Of a DNA stretch of 64,000 nucleotides, positions 26,301 to 33,362 are shown piece by piece (within the stretch, counting starts at the first letter, position 1; each line of letters starts with the position of its first letter). The notes beneath the pieces were generated by a model that saw nothing but the letters and a program-made list of their open reading frames with translations, was not told where the DNA came from and did not search any database. The position numbers and the translations under genes were made by a program. Origin of the DNA: an uncultured Roseivirga sp. (GTDB taxonomy: Bacteria > Bacteroidota > Bacteroidia > Cytophagales > Cyclobacteriaceae); contig CANLOY010000008.1 in the NCBI GenBank assembly GCA_947493005.1, positions 144,041 to 208,040 of the forward strand. The letters are read 5' to 3'.

Positions 26301-26879
26301 TTGAAGTGGTCTTTATACATATTAACCATCTTATTCCTCTCATTAGGGTTTCAGGGAACTTCATTTGAAGAAAAACTATCTAAAGCAGCCATTGACCTGA
26401 CAAAGGACAGAGTGGTTTATGATCCTAGTTACTTTTCGATCGACTATCCCAATGGGGATGTTCCTAAAGGAAAAGGGGTTTGCACGGACGTGGTAATCAG
26501 GGCCTATAGAAAACTGAATATTGACCTTCAGAAAAAAGTGCATGAAGACATGGCTGCAAACTTTGATGCTTATCCCAATCATTGGGGGCTCACTAGAACA
26601 GATAAAAACATTGACCATAGAAGGGTTCCTAATCTGATGAAGTTTTTTGAGAGACACGGTCAGGTGAAGCCAATAACGGATCAGGCAAGTGACTATGTTC
26701 CCGGAGACATTGTATGCTGGAACCTAGGTGGTGGAATAACACACATTGGAATAGTAGTAGATAAAAAATCAACCGATCAAAAGCGATATCTTATTTCGCA
26801 TAACATCGGCAACGGGCAAGAACTTTCTGATTGCCTGTTTTCATATAGAATTATTGGACATTACACGTTTAAGAAATAA
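26301..26879 (+). CDS. DUF1287 protein, NlpC/P60-like fold (TTG start)
   Basis: A 192-residue protein with an N-terminal signal-like helix (WSLYILTILFLSLGF). No ATG exists near the front; the frame is open from a TTG at 26301 and a stop lies 18 bases earlier, so TTG is the best start. The motif KGVCTDVVIRAYRK has the likely catalytic Cys, NIDHRRVPNL is the family signature, and GDIVCWNLGGGITHIGIV has the His, as in papain-like amidases. It is probably a periplasmic cell-wall or amide hydrolase. It sits 15 bases after one Fe-S gene and five before the other, an unusual place. Confidence 0.8.
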   Translation: MKWSLYILTILFLSLGFQGTSFEEKLSKAAIDLTKDRVVYDPSYFSIDYPNGDVPKGKGVCTDVVIRAYRKLNIDLQKKVHEDMAANFDAYPNHWGLTRTDKNIDHRRVPNLMKFFERHGQVKPITDQASDYVPGDIVCWNLGGGITHIGIVVDKKSTDQKRYLISHNIGNGQELSDCLFSYRIIGHYTFKK

Positions 26880-26884
26880 TCATC

Positions 26885-27682
26885 ATGAGCGATAATATAA
26901 ATAAAGTACCTACCATGGCCGAGATGGCTGCTAAAGGAGAATCTCCTGAAGTTCTTTTCTGGGTAGGTTGCGCAGGTTCATTTGACGATAGATATAAGAA
27001 GGTGACAGTAGCCTTTATTAAAATATTGAACAAAGTAGGCATATCATATGCAGTACTAGGAGAAGAAGAGACATGTACAGGGGATCCGGCAAGAAGAGCT
27101 GGCAACGAATTCCTTTTTCAGATGCAGGCTGTCGCTAACATCCAAGTGCTTGATGGCTATGGTATCAAAAAAATTGTAACAGCTTGTCCTCACTGCTTCA
27201 ACACCATTAAGAACGAATACCCAGAACTTGGTGGAAACTATGAGGTAATTCACCATTCTACCTTTTTACAGCAACTTATTAACGAAGGTAAGGTAGGACT
27301 CAAAGGTGGTGGAGAGTTCAAAGGGCGTAAAATTACTTATCACGATTCATGCTACCTGGGAAGAGCTAACAATATATATGAGGCTCCACGAGAAGTACTC
27401 CAGGCATTAGATGCTGAACTGGTAGAAATGAAAAGCTGCAGAACCAAAGGACTATGTTGTGGTGCAGGTGGAGCACAAATGTTCAAAGATGCAGAACCTG
27501 GCAACAAAGAAATCAATATTGAGCGTACAGAAGAAGCATTGAAAACCGGAGCAAACATAATTGCAGCTGGCTGCCCGTTTTGTATGACTATGATGCGAGA
27601 CGGGGTAAAGGCAAAAGAAAAAGAAGAAAATGTGGAGGTACTGGACCTCGCTGAACTAATTGCTAAAAACGAGGGCCTTTAA
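26885..27682 (+). CDS. (Fe-S)-binding protein with two CCG (cysteine-rich) domains
   Basis: A 265-residue soluble protein with two cysteine-rich CCG-type domains, seen in WVGCAGSFDDRY, CTGDPARRAGN and ACPHCFNT for the first and DSCYLGRAN, GLCCGAGGAQMF and AAGCPFCMTMM for the second. This is the HdrB/GlpC C-terminal/LldE fold that holds a non-cubane iron-sulfur cluster. It most likely docks on the membrane ferredoxin protein encoded at 24960. A palindromic repeat follows the stop. Confidence 0.9.
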   Translation: MSDNINKVPTMAEMAAKGESPEVLFWVGCAGSFDDRYKKVTVAFIKILNKVGISYAVLGEEETCTGDPARRAGNEFLFQMQAVANIQVLDGYGIKKIVTACPHCFNTIKNEYPELGGNYEVIHHSTFLQQLINEGKVGLKGGGEFKGRKITYHDSCYLGRANNIYEAPREVLQALDAELVEMKSCRTKGLCCGAGGAQMFKDAEPGNKEINIERTEEALKTGANIIAAGCPFCMTMMRDGVKAKEKEENVEVLDLAELIAKNEGL

Positions 27683-27714
27683 AACTGAAGGGAACTACAT
27701 CAAAAGAAAAAGTA

Positions 27715-27794
27715 CCGTCATTCCTGAGAAATCGGGAATCTCAATGGAGCACAACTTCCTTCAGAGAGATTCCCAATCAAGTTGGGAATGACGG
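27715..27794. repeat. 80-bp palindromic repeat element (MITE-like)
   Basis: The left arm begins CCGTCATTCC and ends GGGAATCTC; the right arm begins GAGATTCCC and ends GGGAATGACGG. The two arms are near-perfect inverted copies of about 28 bases around a 23-base centre, and each arm is itself a small ATTCC/GGAAT hairpin. Short intergenic elements of this type are dispersed in many bacterial genomes. It lies between two convergent genes, where the RNA hairpin could end both transcripts. Confidence 0.7.
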
Positions 27795-27828
27795 TGGTGT
27801 ATTTTATACTGGCTGTTCTACTCAGTAA

Positions 27829-28722
27829 CTAGTTTCTTGTCACTGTTCCAGTAGGAATAGAACTTAAATTTTGTGTAAAACTGTGTGTGTTAGGCGCAGT
27901 TGCAGCATCTGCCGGTAAGTTTGAAACCAATGGCTTTAAAAGGAACGGAGCAGGTGAATTATCTGGTACAGGCTCTACTGAAATTACTACAGCTCTTCCT
28001 CTAACATCTAATGGGAATGTCTCGCCTGCAGGAGGGTTATTAAAGAAATCCTCTCCTGGAATTGGCGGTCCGGCATTGTTTTCAGTTCCACTAAACCCGT
28101 TGCTGTTATCTCTTTCTCCAAAAGCTGTGAAAGTCCCTGTAGATATTGGTCCTGCATCACCAATTACCCAGCCTTCGTACGCCCAACCTGTCGGTAATGT
28201 TGGCAAGTTCAGACTTGGGGTTGGAGGCATACCAGGATTTCCAAACCACACACCGTACTGATCGTTTCCATTATTTCCAGCCGTTTCATCTGTAGGGGTT
28301 CTCAAGAAAAAAGATCCAGAAGCATCGTTAAAACTACCTAGAGCTGGAGCTACACCGGTAGACAAAGATGCATTGTTATTGGTAAAATCACCTGCTAATA
28401 ACTTCTGAGCTGATGGGTCGGCAGGAGCATCATCAGGAACTGGTTCAATTGTCAAAACAAACTTTGTTGCCGCTGCCAAATCTTCAGCACCAACTGTAAA
28501 AGTTTGAGTAGATAAAGCGCCATTAGCATCTACACTAAATGTGCCAGTGCTTATAGGTGCACCTCCAACAATAATCCAGCCTTCATAAATGGCAGATGAC
28601 CCAAGGTCTTCTAGCCCATTGATGTTTACTGTTAAGTTCGTTGACGAGTTCACATCGTCATCATTGTCGCAACTGGTGGCTATCAAAGCAGCACCCAGTA
28701 ACAAGCCCATAATTTTTTTCAT
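27829..28722 (-). CDS. Lipoprotein with two EGW repeats
   Basis: I start at the ATG at 28722; residues before it in the longer frame do not fit a signal peptide. The signal MKKIMGLLLGAALIATSC ends in a lipobox (ATSC) followed by DNDDD, typical of surface or outer-membrane lipoproteins here. The mature protein holds two related units, YEGWIIVGGAPISTGTF and YEGWVIGDAGPISTGTF, each followed by a conserved V.SIEPVPD or LTIEPVPDD segment. I recall similar units in proteins annotated as anti-sigma-factor-like, but do not assign a function. The operator-like repeat at 28786 links it to the neighbouring two-component system. Confidence 0.82.
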   Translation of the reverse strand: MKKIMGLLLGAALIATSCDNDDDVNSSTNLTVNINGLEDLGSSAIYEGWIIVGGAPISTGTFSVDANGALSTQTFTVGAEDLAAATKFVLTIEPVPDDAPADPSAQKLLAGDFTNNNASLSTGVAPALGSFNDASGSFFLRTPTDETAGNNGNDQYGVWFGNPGMPPTPSLNLPTLPTGWAYEGWVIGDAGPISTGTFTAFGERDNSNGFSGTENNAGPPIPGEDFFNNPPAGETFPLDVRGRAVVISVEPVPDNSPAPFLLKPLVSNLPADAATAPNTHSFTQNLSSIPTGTVTRN

Positions 28723-28744
28723 CCTCTTTGAATTTTGGTTTAAC

Positions 28745-28762
28745 TCAATTCTTTTGAATTGA
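28745..28762 (-). other. Leader hairpin of the EGW lipoprotein gene
   Basis: TCAATTC and GAATTGA form a 7-bp stem around TTTT, 23 bases upstream of the start codon. It could be a 5' stabiliser or a weak regulatory stem. Confidence 0.35.
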
Positions 28763-28785
28763 CTTCTCAAAATTCACTTTCAACT

Positions 28786-28803
28786 ATCACAAAAAAGTCA
28801 CGA
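28786..28803 (-). promoter_or_regulatory. Candidate response-regulator operator upstream of the EGW lipoprotein
   Basis: The plus strand reads ATCACAAAAAAGTCACGA: two TCAC half-sites exactly 11 bases apart. The same 18 bases with two changes lie upstream of the response regulator at 32643. Direct repeats of one helical turn are the usual target of OmpR/PhoB-type regulators. The element is 64 bases before the start codon. Confidence 0.55.
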
Positions 28804-28890
28804 TTGATTAACGCCTTGGTACGTTTCCATCACAATAATGAGTTATGGAATAATAATTGTCGGCTTAGCGTCTTCTTGCGAATATGGCAA

Positions 28891-29745
28891 TTAGAAATTC
28901 ATATATATGCCTAAAGAATAAGAAGGGCTAGCCAGAACTCTCTTACCTGAGGCGGCAAAACCAATTGCACCTGAAATACCCAGGTTTTTCTTCAAGTTAT
29001 AGCTGAGTTCGGGTGTTATAGCCAGATACTCTATGTTGTTCGAAAAAATCCCATTCGAAGGTGTTTCAAGGTCGTTTCCATTGTTAAGAGAGTTTACACT
29101 CAACACTTTTAAAGCGCCATTAACTTTTGACCCTATTTTATGACCAACCTCAATACCTATTCGAAATTCATCACTAAAGTTATTGCTCCTGTTGTTAAAG
29201 GCTACGAGTGTACTTACATACCCTTTTCCCTTATTGAAACTTCTACTAGCCTCTAATCCAAGCATCACATTGAATTCACCATCACCTGTTTGCAATACCT
29301 GAGTATCACCACCGCTATCATTGCCCAGGGGTAAACCAAAAGTTAAACTTGCACTCACCACAATTGGCTTATTCACTATAAGCCCATATTTCAGTGAAAG
29401 GTCAAAGTCTCCCAAAGAATTGACTGCATCCCCTGCTGCCAGAACTGTTCCGTTGCTGGAAACCTGTTCGTTTAAGGTTGCTCGTGAGAAGAATGGAACG
29501 TAGGCGGTCACACCAAGTCTATGTGTTAAACCGTATTCCAGATAAGCGCTTGTTATATAAATGCTGGCAGTGGCAATATCAATGATTTCACCACTAGGTG
29601 AATAATAGCTGTTAGATCTGATAAAATACTCTCCGAGCTTAAAATACCCTTTGCCTTTAGGAATAGGCCAGCCTCCACCTGCCTGCAAAGATGTAGTCCC
29701 GGATAATAGTAAAACTGTTAGAATCAATCCCTTAATTAACTTCAT
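28891..29745 (-). CDS. Outer-membrane beta-barrel-like protein
   Basis: A 284-residue protein with a signal peptide ending near LQAGGG. The rest alternates polar and aromatic/hydrophobic residues in strands (YFKLGEYFIRSNSYY, AYLEYGLTHRLGVTAYVPFF and many more) and ends in an aromatic residue (GIYMNF), as in outer-membrane barrels of the alpha-amylase/transporter-like kind. Its substrate is unknown. It lies three bases after the DM13 lipoprotein stop, so it is the last gene of the response-regulator operon. Confidence 0.8.
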   Translation of the reverse strand: MKLIKGLILTVLLLSGTTSLQAGGGWPIPKGKGYFKLGEYFIRSNSYYSPSGEIIDIATASIYITSAYLEYGLTHRLGVTAYVPFFSRATLNEQVSSNGTVLAAGDAVNSLGDFDLSLKYGLIVNKPIVVSASLTFGLPLGNDSGGDTQVLQTGDGEFNVMLGLEASRSFNKGKGYVSTLVAFNNRSNNFSDEFRIGIEVGHKIGSKVNGALKVLSVNSLNNGNDLETPSNGIFSNNIEYLAITPELSYNLKKNLGISGAIGFAASGKRVLASPSYSLGIYMNF

Positions 29746-29748
29746 AGC

Positions 29749-30423
29749 TTAATCTTCGAATTTACCTGTTCCAAAAGCGGCCCCAAAAGGCTTACAATAG
29801 ATGATTACATGATTATAAGTATCCAACTGCGCTCGGTCACGACTAATAGTATAGGTTTGAGAGCCGGAGTTTCTCTGTAGTCTTCCAACCTCTATTCCAC
29901 CGTTTGTTCTACTGGCATTATTACTCAAATAGACAAAAAGTCCCGGTCCGTTTGATGAAGAAAAATTTGAAGAAAATGTAAGTTCCAGGTTATTCCCATT
30001 TTCTGTTAAAGTAAAGGATCCATTCACCCTGTAATTTCGTAATCCTCTAAAGTTTCCACTTCTTTCTAGTGGACCAAAGACGGTAACAGCACCAGCTGTT
30101 AGCATTACAGAATCCCTTGCTGCTCCTGATACTGCTCTGATAATTACATCTCCAGGTGCAATTGCTGTAGCCAGTCCTCCAGAAGTAATTGATACTATTT
30201 GATCATTATCAGAACTCCAGACTATGTCTGAACTGACCCGTTCTCCGAGTTCATCAAAAAAGTCTGCTTCAAACTGGAAGGACTCTCCCACAGCTAAACT
30301 TTGTATTCGACTTGTAATAGCCACTTCAGTATCAACTATTACTTCTTCTACTATATCGGTACCTATACAACCGACAAAAAGGATACTAAGAAAAAATACC
30401 CATGAATATTTTAACCTCTTCAT
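29749..30423 (-). CDS. Lipoprotein with BIG2 Ig-like and DM13 domains
   Basis: A 224-residue lipoprotein (signal ends in LFVGC at residue 19). Residues about 30-105 form a bacterial Ig-like (BIG2) domain with the typical IVWSSDNDQIVSI and ATAIAPGDVIIRA strands. Residues about 115-224 form a DM13 domain (GNFRGLRNYRVNGSFTL ... GPGLFVYLSNN ... HVIIYCKPFGAAFG) with its single Cys, a residue proposed for redox roles in this family. The start overlaps the kinase stop (ATGA), so it is co-translated with the sensor and may be part of signal sensing or the output. Confidence 0.85.
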   Translation of the reverse strand: MKRLKYSWVFFLSILFVGCIGTDIVEEVIVDTEVAITSRIQSLAVGESFQFEADFFDELGERVSSDIVWSSDNDQIVSITSGGLATAIAPGDVIIRAVSGAARDSVMLTAGAVTVFGPLERSGNFRGLRNYRVNGSFTLTENGNNLELTFSSNFSSSNGPGLFVYLSNNASRTNGGIEVGRLQRNSGSQTYTISRDRAQLDTYNHVIIYCKPFGAAFGTGKFED

Positions 30424-31904
30424 ACTTGGTGATATGGCAATTGAAATGAAAATGATGTGCCCTGATTTAGTTTGCTTTTTAGGTTGATTGTGGCGTCATG
30501 TATCTCAAGAATCTTCTTTACAATGGCCAGCCCCAACCCAGTGTTGTTTTTGTCTAATCCAATACGTTTGTCACCAATGTGATATCTGTCGAAAACAAAA
30601 GGAATCTGTTCCTCAGGGATACCAACTCCGGTATCTGAAACCTGAATTTCGACTGCTGCATCCAGTTCATTGGTTTTGATGGTAATGGTTCCTCCTTCTG
30701 GGGTAAACTTTAGGGCATTGTCAATCAAGTTCTGAAGTACTCTTTCTATCAAAGCTATGTCTGCATTGACCAGCTCTATATTGTTTGAGATAACAGACTG
30801 AATAAGCACTCCCTTTTTCCTGGCAAGGATCAGGTATTTCTGCACCACATCCTGAAGTAATTCATTAATAAAGAAAGGTTCTTTCTTAGGTTGCACTTGC
30901 TTTGATTCCAGTTTTGAAAGTTCAAAGAGCTCTGCGACCATTTTTTTGAGCTTTTCCGTGCTCTCTAAAATAATGTTCAGGTACTTATCCCTCTCCTCAA
31001 TGCTAAGCTCGTCTTTTTTGATCATTAGAGTTTCTATGTACCCGTGAATGACTGCCAAAGGTGTTCTTAAATCGTGACTTACGTTACCCACCAGTTCTCG
31101 TCTTAGGTTTTCCATAGACTTAAGGTTCTCAATGTTCCCTACAATGGTATCTGCCATTTCGTTAAATGCCAGCCCCAAGGTGTTGAACTCTTTTCCAGAC
31201 TGGCCCTCTATTCTTGCATTTAGCTCTCCATTCTGAAACCTTCTGACTGTTTCAATAATACTTCTTAGGTTCTTTGTAATAAACCAGATAGCTATCAATC
31301 CGATCAAAGCTGTCGCTATCAAAGTAATTAGCATAGTGCCTCCGCCAAGCATAGTAACATAGTCATTCCACAAGTTGGAAGCTACCGTATGATACTCCTC
31401 TCCTGCTAAAACAACATATACGTATCCTTGAATTTTATCTTCTTCCTTGATTGCAGCAGCGCTGAAAATCTGAGATTCCCCAGGTTTTCTCGGATCATCA
31501 CCCATTACGCATTTTTCTCCCCCGGTTTCAATAAACTCCTGAATAGGCCCTAAGCTGACTTCTGTAAGCTTCACTTTTTTATAAGGGGCTACGTGATTAC
31601 GTATTCTTCCTTCCCTATCTAAAAGATAAACTTCAATACTCGGATTAACAGCCATCATATGATGCATGATGTCATCAGTAGCTGTTTCTGTTATTTCTCC
31701 ATCAATAAAGGGCTTCACTTCCTTTATGATACTTTGAGCAATGTTGGCATTTAGCTTTTGGTTTCGTTCCAGATAATACTGCTCACTTACAGATATAGAA
31801 AGTACTATGTGTACTGCCCCTACAAGAAGCAGTAGCACCAAAAAGGTTGCTGAGAGTTTCCAAAACAGGCTGACACCCCCTTTCAAGTTCTCTTTACTTG
31901 TCAT
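30420..31904 (-). CDS. Sensor histidine kinase
   Basis: A 494-residue membrane kinase: membrane helix at about 12-34, extracytoplasmic sensor region (about 35-180), second helix (about 185-208), HAMP linker (about 208-262), then HisKA with GNVSHDLRTPLAVIHGYIE (the phospho-accepting His) and a HATPase domain with the N box (LIDNALKFTPEGG), SDTGVGIPEEQIPFVFDRY and GLGLAIVKKI. All catalytic parts are intact. It should phosphorylate the response regulator encoded just upstream; the stop and start overlap by one base. The signal is unknown. Confidence 0.95.
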   Translation of the reverse strand: MTSKENLKGGVSLFWKLSATFLVLLLLVGAVHIVLSISVSEQYYLERNQKLNANIAQSIIKEVKPFIDGEITETATDDIMHHMMAVNPSIEVYLLDREGRIRNHVAPYKKVKLTEVSLGPIQEFIETGGEKCVMGDDPRKPGESQIFSAAAIKEEDKIQGYVYVVLAGEEYHTVASNLWNDYVTMLGGGTMLITLIATALIGLIAIWFITKNLRSIIETVRRFQNGELNARIEGQSGKEFNTLGLAFNEMADTIVGNIENLKSMENLRRELVGNVSHDLRTPLAVIHGYIETLMIKKDELSIEERDKYLNIILESTEKLKKMVAELFELSKLESKQVQPKKEPFFINELLQDVVQKYLILARKKGVLIQSVISNNIELVNADIALIERVLQNLIDNALKFTPEGGTITIKTNELDAAVEIQVSDTGVGIPEEQIPFVFDRYHIGDKRIGLDKNNTGLGLAIVKKILEIHDATINLKSKLNQGTSFSFQLPYHQV

Positions 31905-32614
31905 TAGCTCTTATTTAATTCATCATTAAACCTGTAACCGACCCCCCAGGAGGTTAGAATGAACTTAGGCTTTGTCAAATCGCCCTCAATTTTGGACCTC
32001 AACCTGTTAATATGAGAGTTCACTGTATGTTCATATCCTGCAAACTCATACCCCCAAACCACACTGAGCAAGTTTTCTCTGCTATAGCTTTTTCCTGGGT
32101 TTCCTGCCATCAGCGCTAATAAATCAAACTCTTTTGGGGTCAGTTCAATTCTTTCAGAATCAAGGATTACTTTTCGCTTGTTCTTATCTATAACAAGATT
32201 ATCGTACCTAAGCACTTCTCCAGAATCACCACTTCCACTTGAAGAAGATTCAGTCCTCCTCAGAATGGCTTTTACTCTGGCGGTTAGTTCTCTGATACTA
32301 AATGGTTTGGTCAGGTAATCATCTGCTCCCATTTCCAACCCCAGAATTTTATCTATCTCTTCAGATCTCGCTGTAAGCATTAGAATTGGGGTTTTGATCT
32401 TGTTAGTTCTCAGTTCTCTACAGACCTCAAGTCCATCTTTTCCTGGTAACATGATGTCAAGGATCATAAAATCAAAAGCCTCAGTGAGTGCCAGCTCTAA
32501 ACCAGTATCTCCTCTATTAGCGACTGTAGTTTCAAACCCCATATCTCTCAAATGGATTTCAATCAATCCACTGATATCGGTATCGTCTTCTACAATGAGT
32601 ACTTTCCTATCCAT
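31904..32614 (-). CDS. OmpR-family response regulator
   Basis: A 236-residue regulator. The receiver domain (1-120) has the acidic pair in VEDDTD, the phospho-acceptor Asp in FMILDIMLPGKDG, and the Lys in DDYLTKPFSIREL. After a Ser/Gly-rich linker comes the winged-helix DNA-binding domain (about 140-232, with YEHTVNSHINRLRSKIE as the recognition helix). It starts the operon regulator - kinase - DM13 lipoprotein - barrel protein. A candidate binding site lies 29 bases upstream and a second copy precedes the EGW lipoprotein gene, suggesting autoregulation and a small local regulon. Confidence 0.95.
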   Translation of the reverse strand: MDRKVLIVEDDTDISGLIEIHLRDMGFETTVANRGDTGLELALTEAFDFMILDIMLPGKDGLEVCRELRTNKIKTPILMLTARSEEIDKILGLEMGADDYLTKPFSIRELTARVKAILRRTESSSSGSGDSGEVLRYDNLVIDKNKRKVILDSERIELTPKEFDLLALMAGNPGKSYSRENLLSVVWGYEFAGYEHTVNSHINRLRSKIEGDLTKPKFILTSWGVGYRFNDELNKS

Positions 32615-32642
32615 AATTAAAAGTTAAGATTAGCGTTCTTTG

Positions 32643-32660
32643 ATCACGAAAAAGTCACGG
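32643..32660 (-). promoter_or_regulatory. Candidate response-regulator operator upstream of its own operon
   Basis: ATCACGAAAAAGTCACGG on the plus strand: two TCAC half-sites 11 bases apart, matching 16 of 18 bases of the element at 28786. It begins 29 bases before the regulator start codon. No good TAnnTTTG is near, which fits a promoter that needs an activator. Confidence 0.55.
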
Positions 32661-32823
32661 AACATTCAACAAAGTGTAAAGCCTAAAAAATGCTTCGGAT
32701 TTAACACTTAACTCACATAAGGGAATTTTTGTCCCATCTAATTGGTTTGAAAAGACAACGACACGACATTTGTAATGAATTAGTGTAGTAACTAATAATT
32801 CAGAACTTGTCAATCTTTGAGAT

Positions 32824-33327
32824 ATGCTAACACCATTTGAACAACTTAGTGCCAACTCCAGAATCTGGATTTACCAGGCAGACAGAGTCATAAATAATAA
32901 AGAACAGCAGGATATTCTTACCAAAAGTGAAGCTTTTATTGGTCAATGGGCTGCTCATGGGCAATCATTACTAGCATCTTCTCAAGTATTGCATGACCAT
33001 TTTTTGGTAATAGCAACAGATGAAAAGTTTCACATGGCCAGTGGTTGTTCTATTGATAGCTCTTTCCGTTTTGTTCAAGAGTTAGGCGGCAGTTTGAATA
33101 TCAATTTCTTTGAAAGAACAAATCTTGCATTCCTAATTGATGGAAATGTTGAATTAGTAAAAATGAATGCCTTGAAGGAGGCTATTGCCAATGGCATTGT
33201 AACCGACACTACTTTATTTTTTAATAATAACATTGGTACAGTATCCGAACTTCAGGAAAAATGGATCGTTAAGGCAAGTGAAAGTTGGCTGAAAAGATAC
33301 TTTAACCCAACCGTCAGCGTAATATAA
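32824..33327 (+). CDS. Conserved Bacteroidota protein of unknown function
   Basis: A 167-residue soluble protein starting MLTPFEQLSANSRIWIYQAD. I recognise the pattern as a protein kept throughout Bacteroidota and often mislabelled 'ABC transporter ATPase', although it has no Walker motifs. The centre (HDHFLVIATDEKFHMASGCS, then IDSSFRFVQELG) is the best conserved part and has His and Cys residues that could bind metal. It has no signal peptide. Divergent from the response regulator and followed by the PorE-like gene after 35 bases. Function unknown. Confidence 0.82.
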   Translation: MLTPFEQLSANSRIWIYQADRVINNKEQQDILTKSEAFIGQWAAHGQSLLASSQVLHDHFLVIATDEKFHMASGCSIDSSFRFVQELGGSLNINFFERTNLAFLIDGNVELVKMNALKEAIANGIVTDTTLFFNNNIGTVSELQEKWIVKASESWLKRYFNPTVSVI

Positions 33328-33362
33328 GGTAGCATTCAGCTTATTTCGCTAATTTACAACCA

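Noticed and set aside
27715..27794. The palindrome as a tRNA or insertion-sequence end
   Set aside because: It cannot fold as a cloverleaf, and no transposase or second end is present; it is a short palindromic repeat.
28754..28890. A Bacteroidota consensus promoter for the EGW lipoprotein
   Set aside because: No TAnnTTTG is present on the minus strand in the right place; only the candidate operator could be supported.
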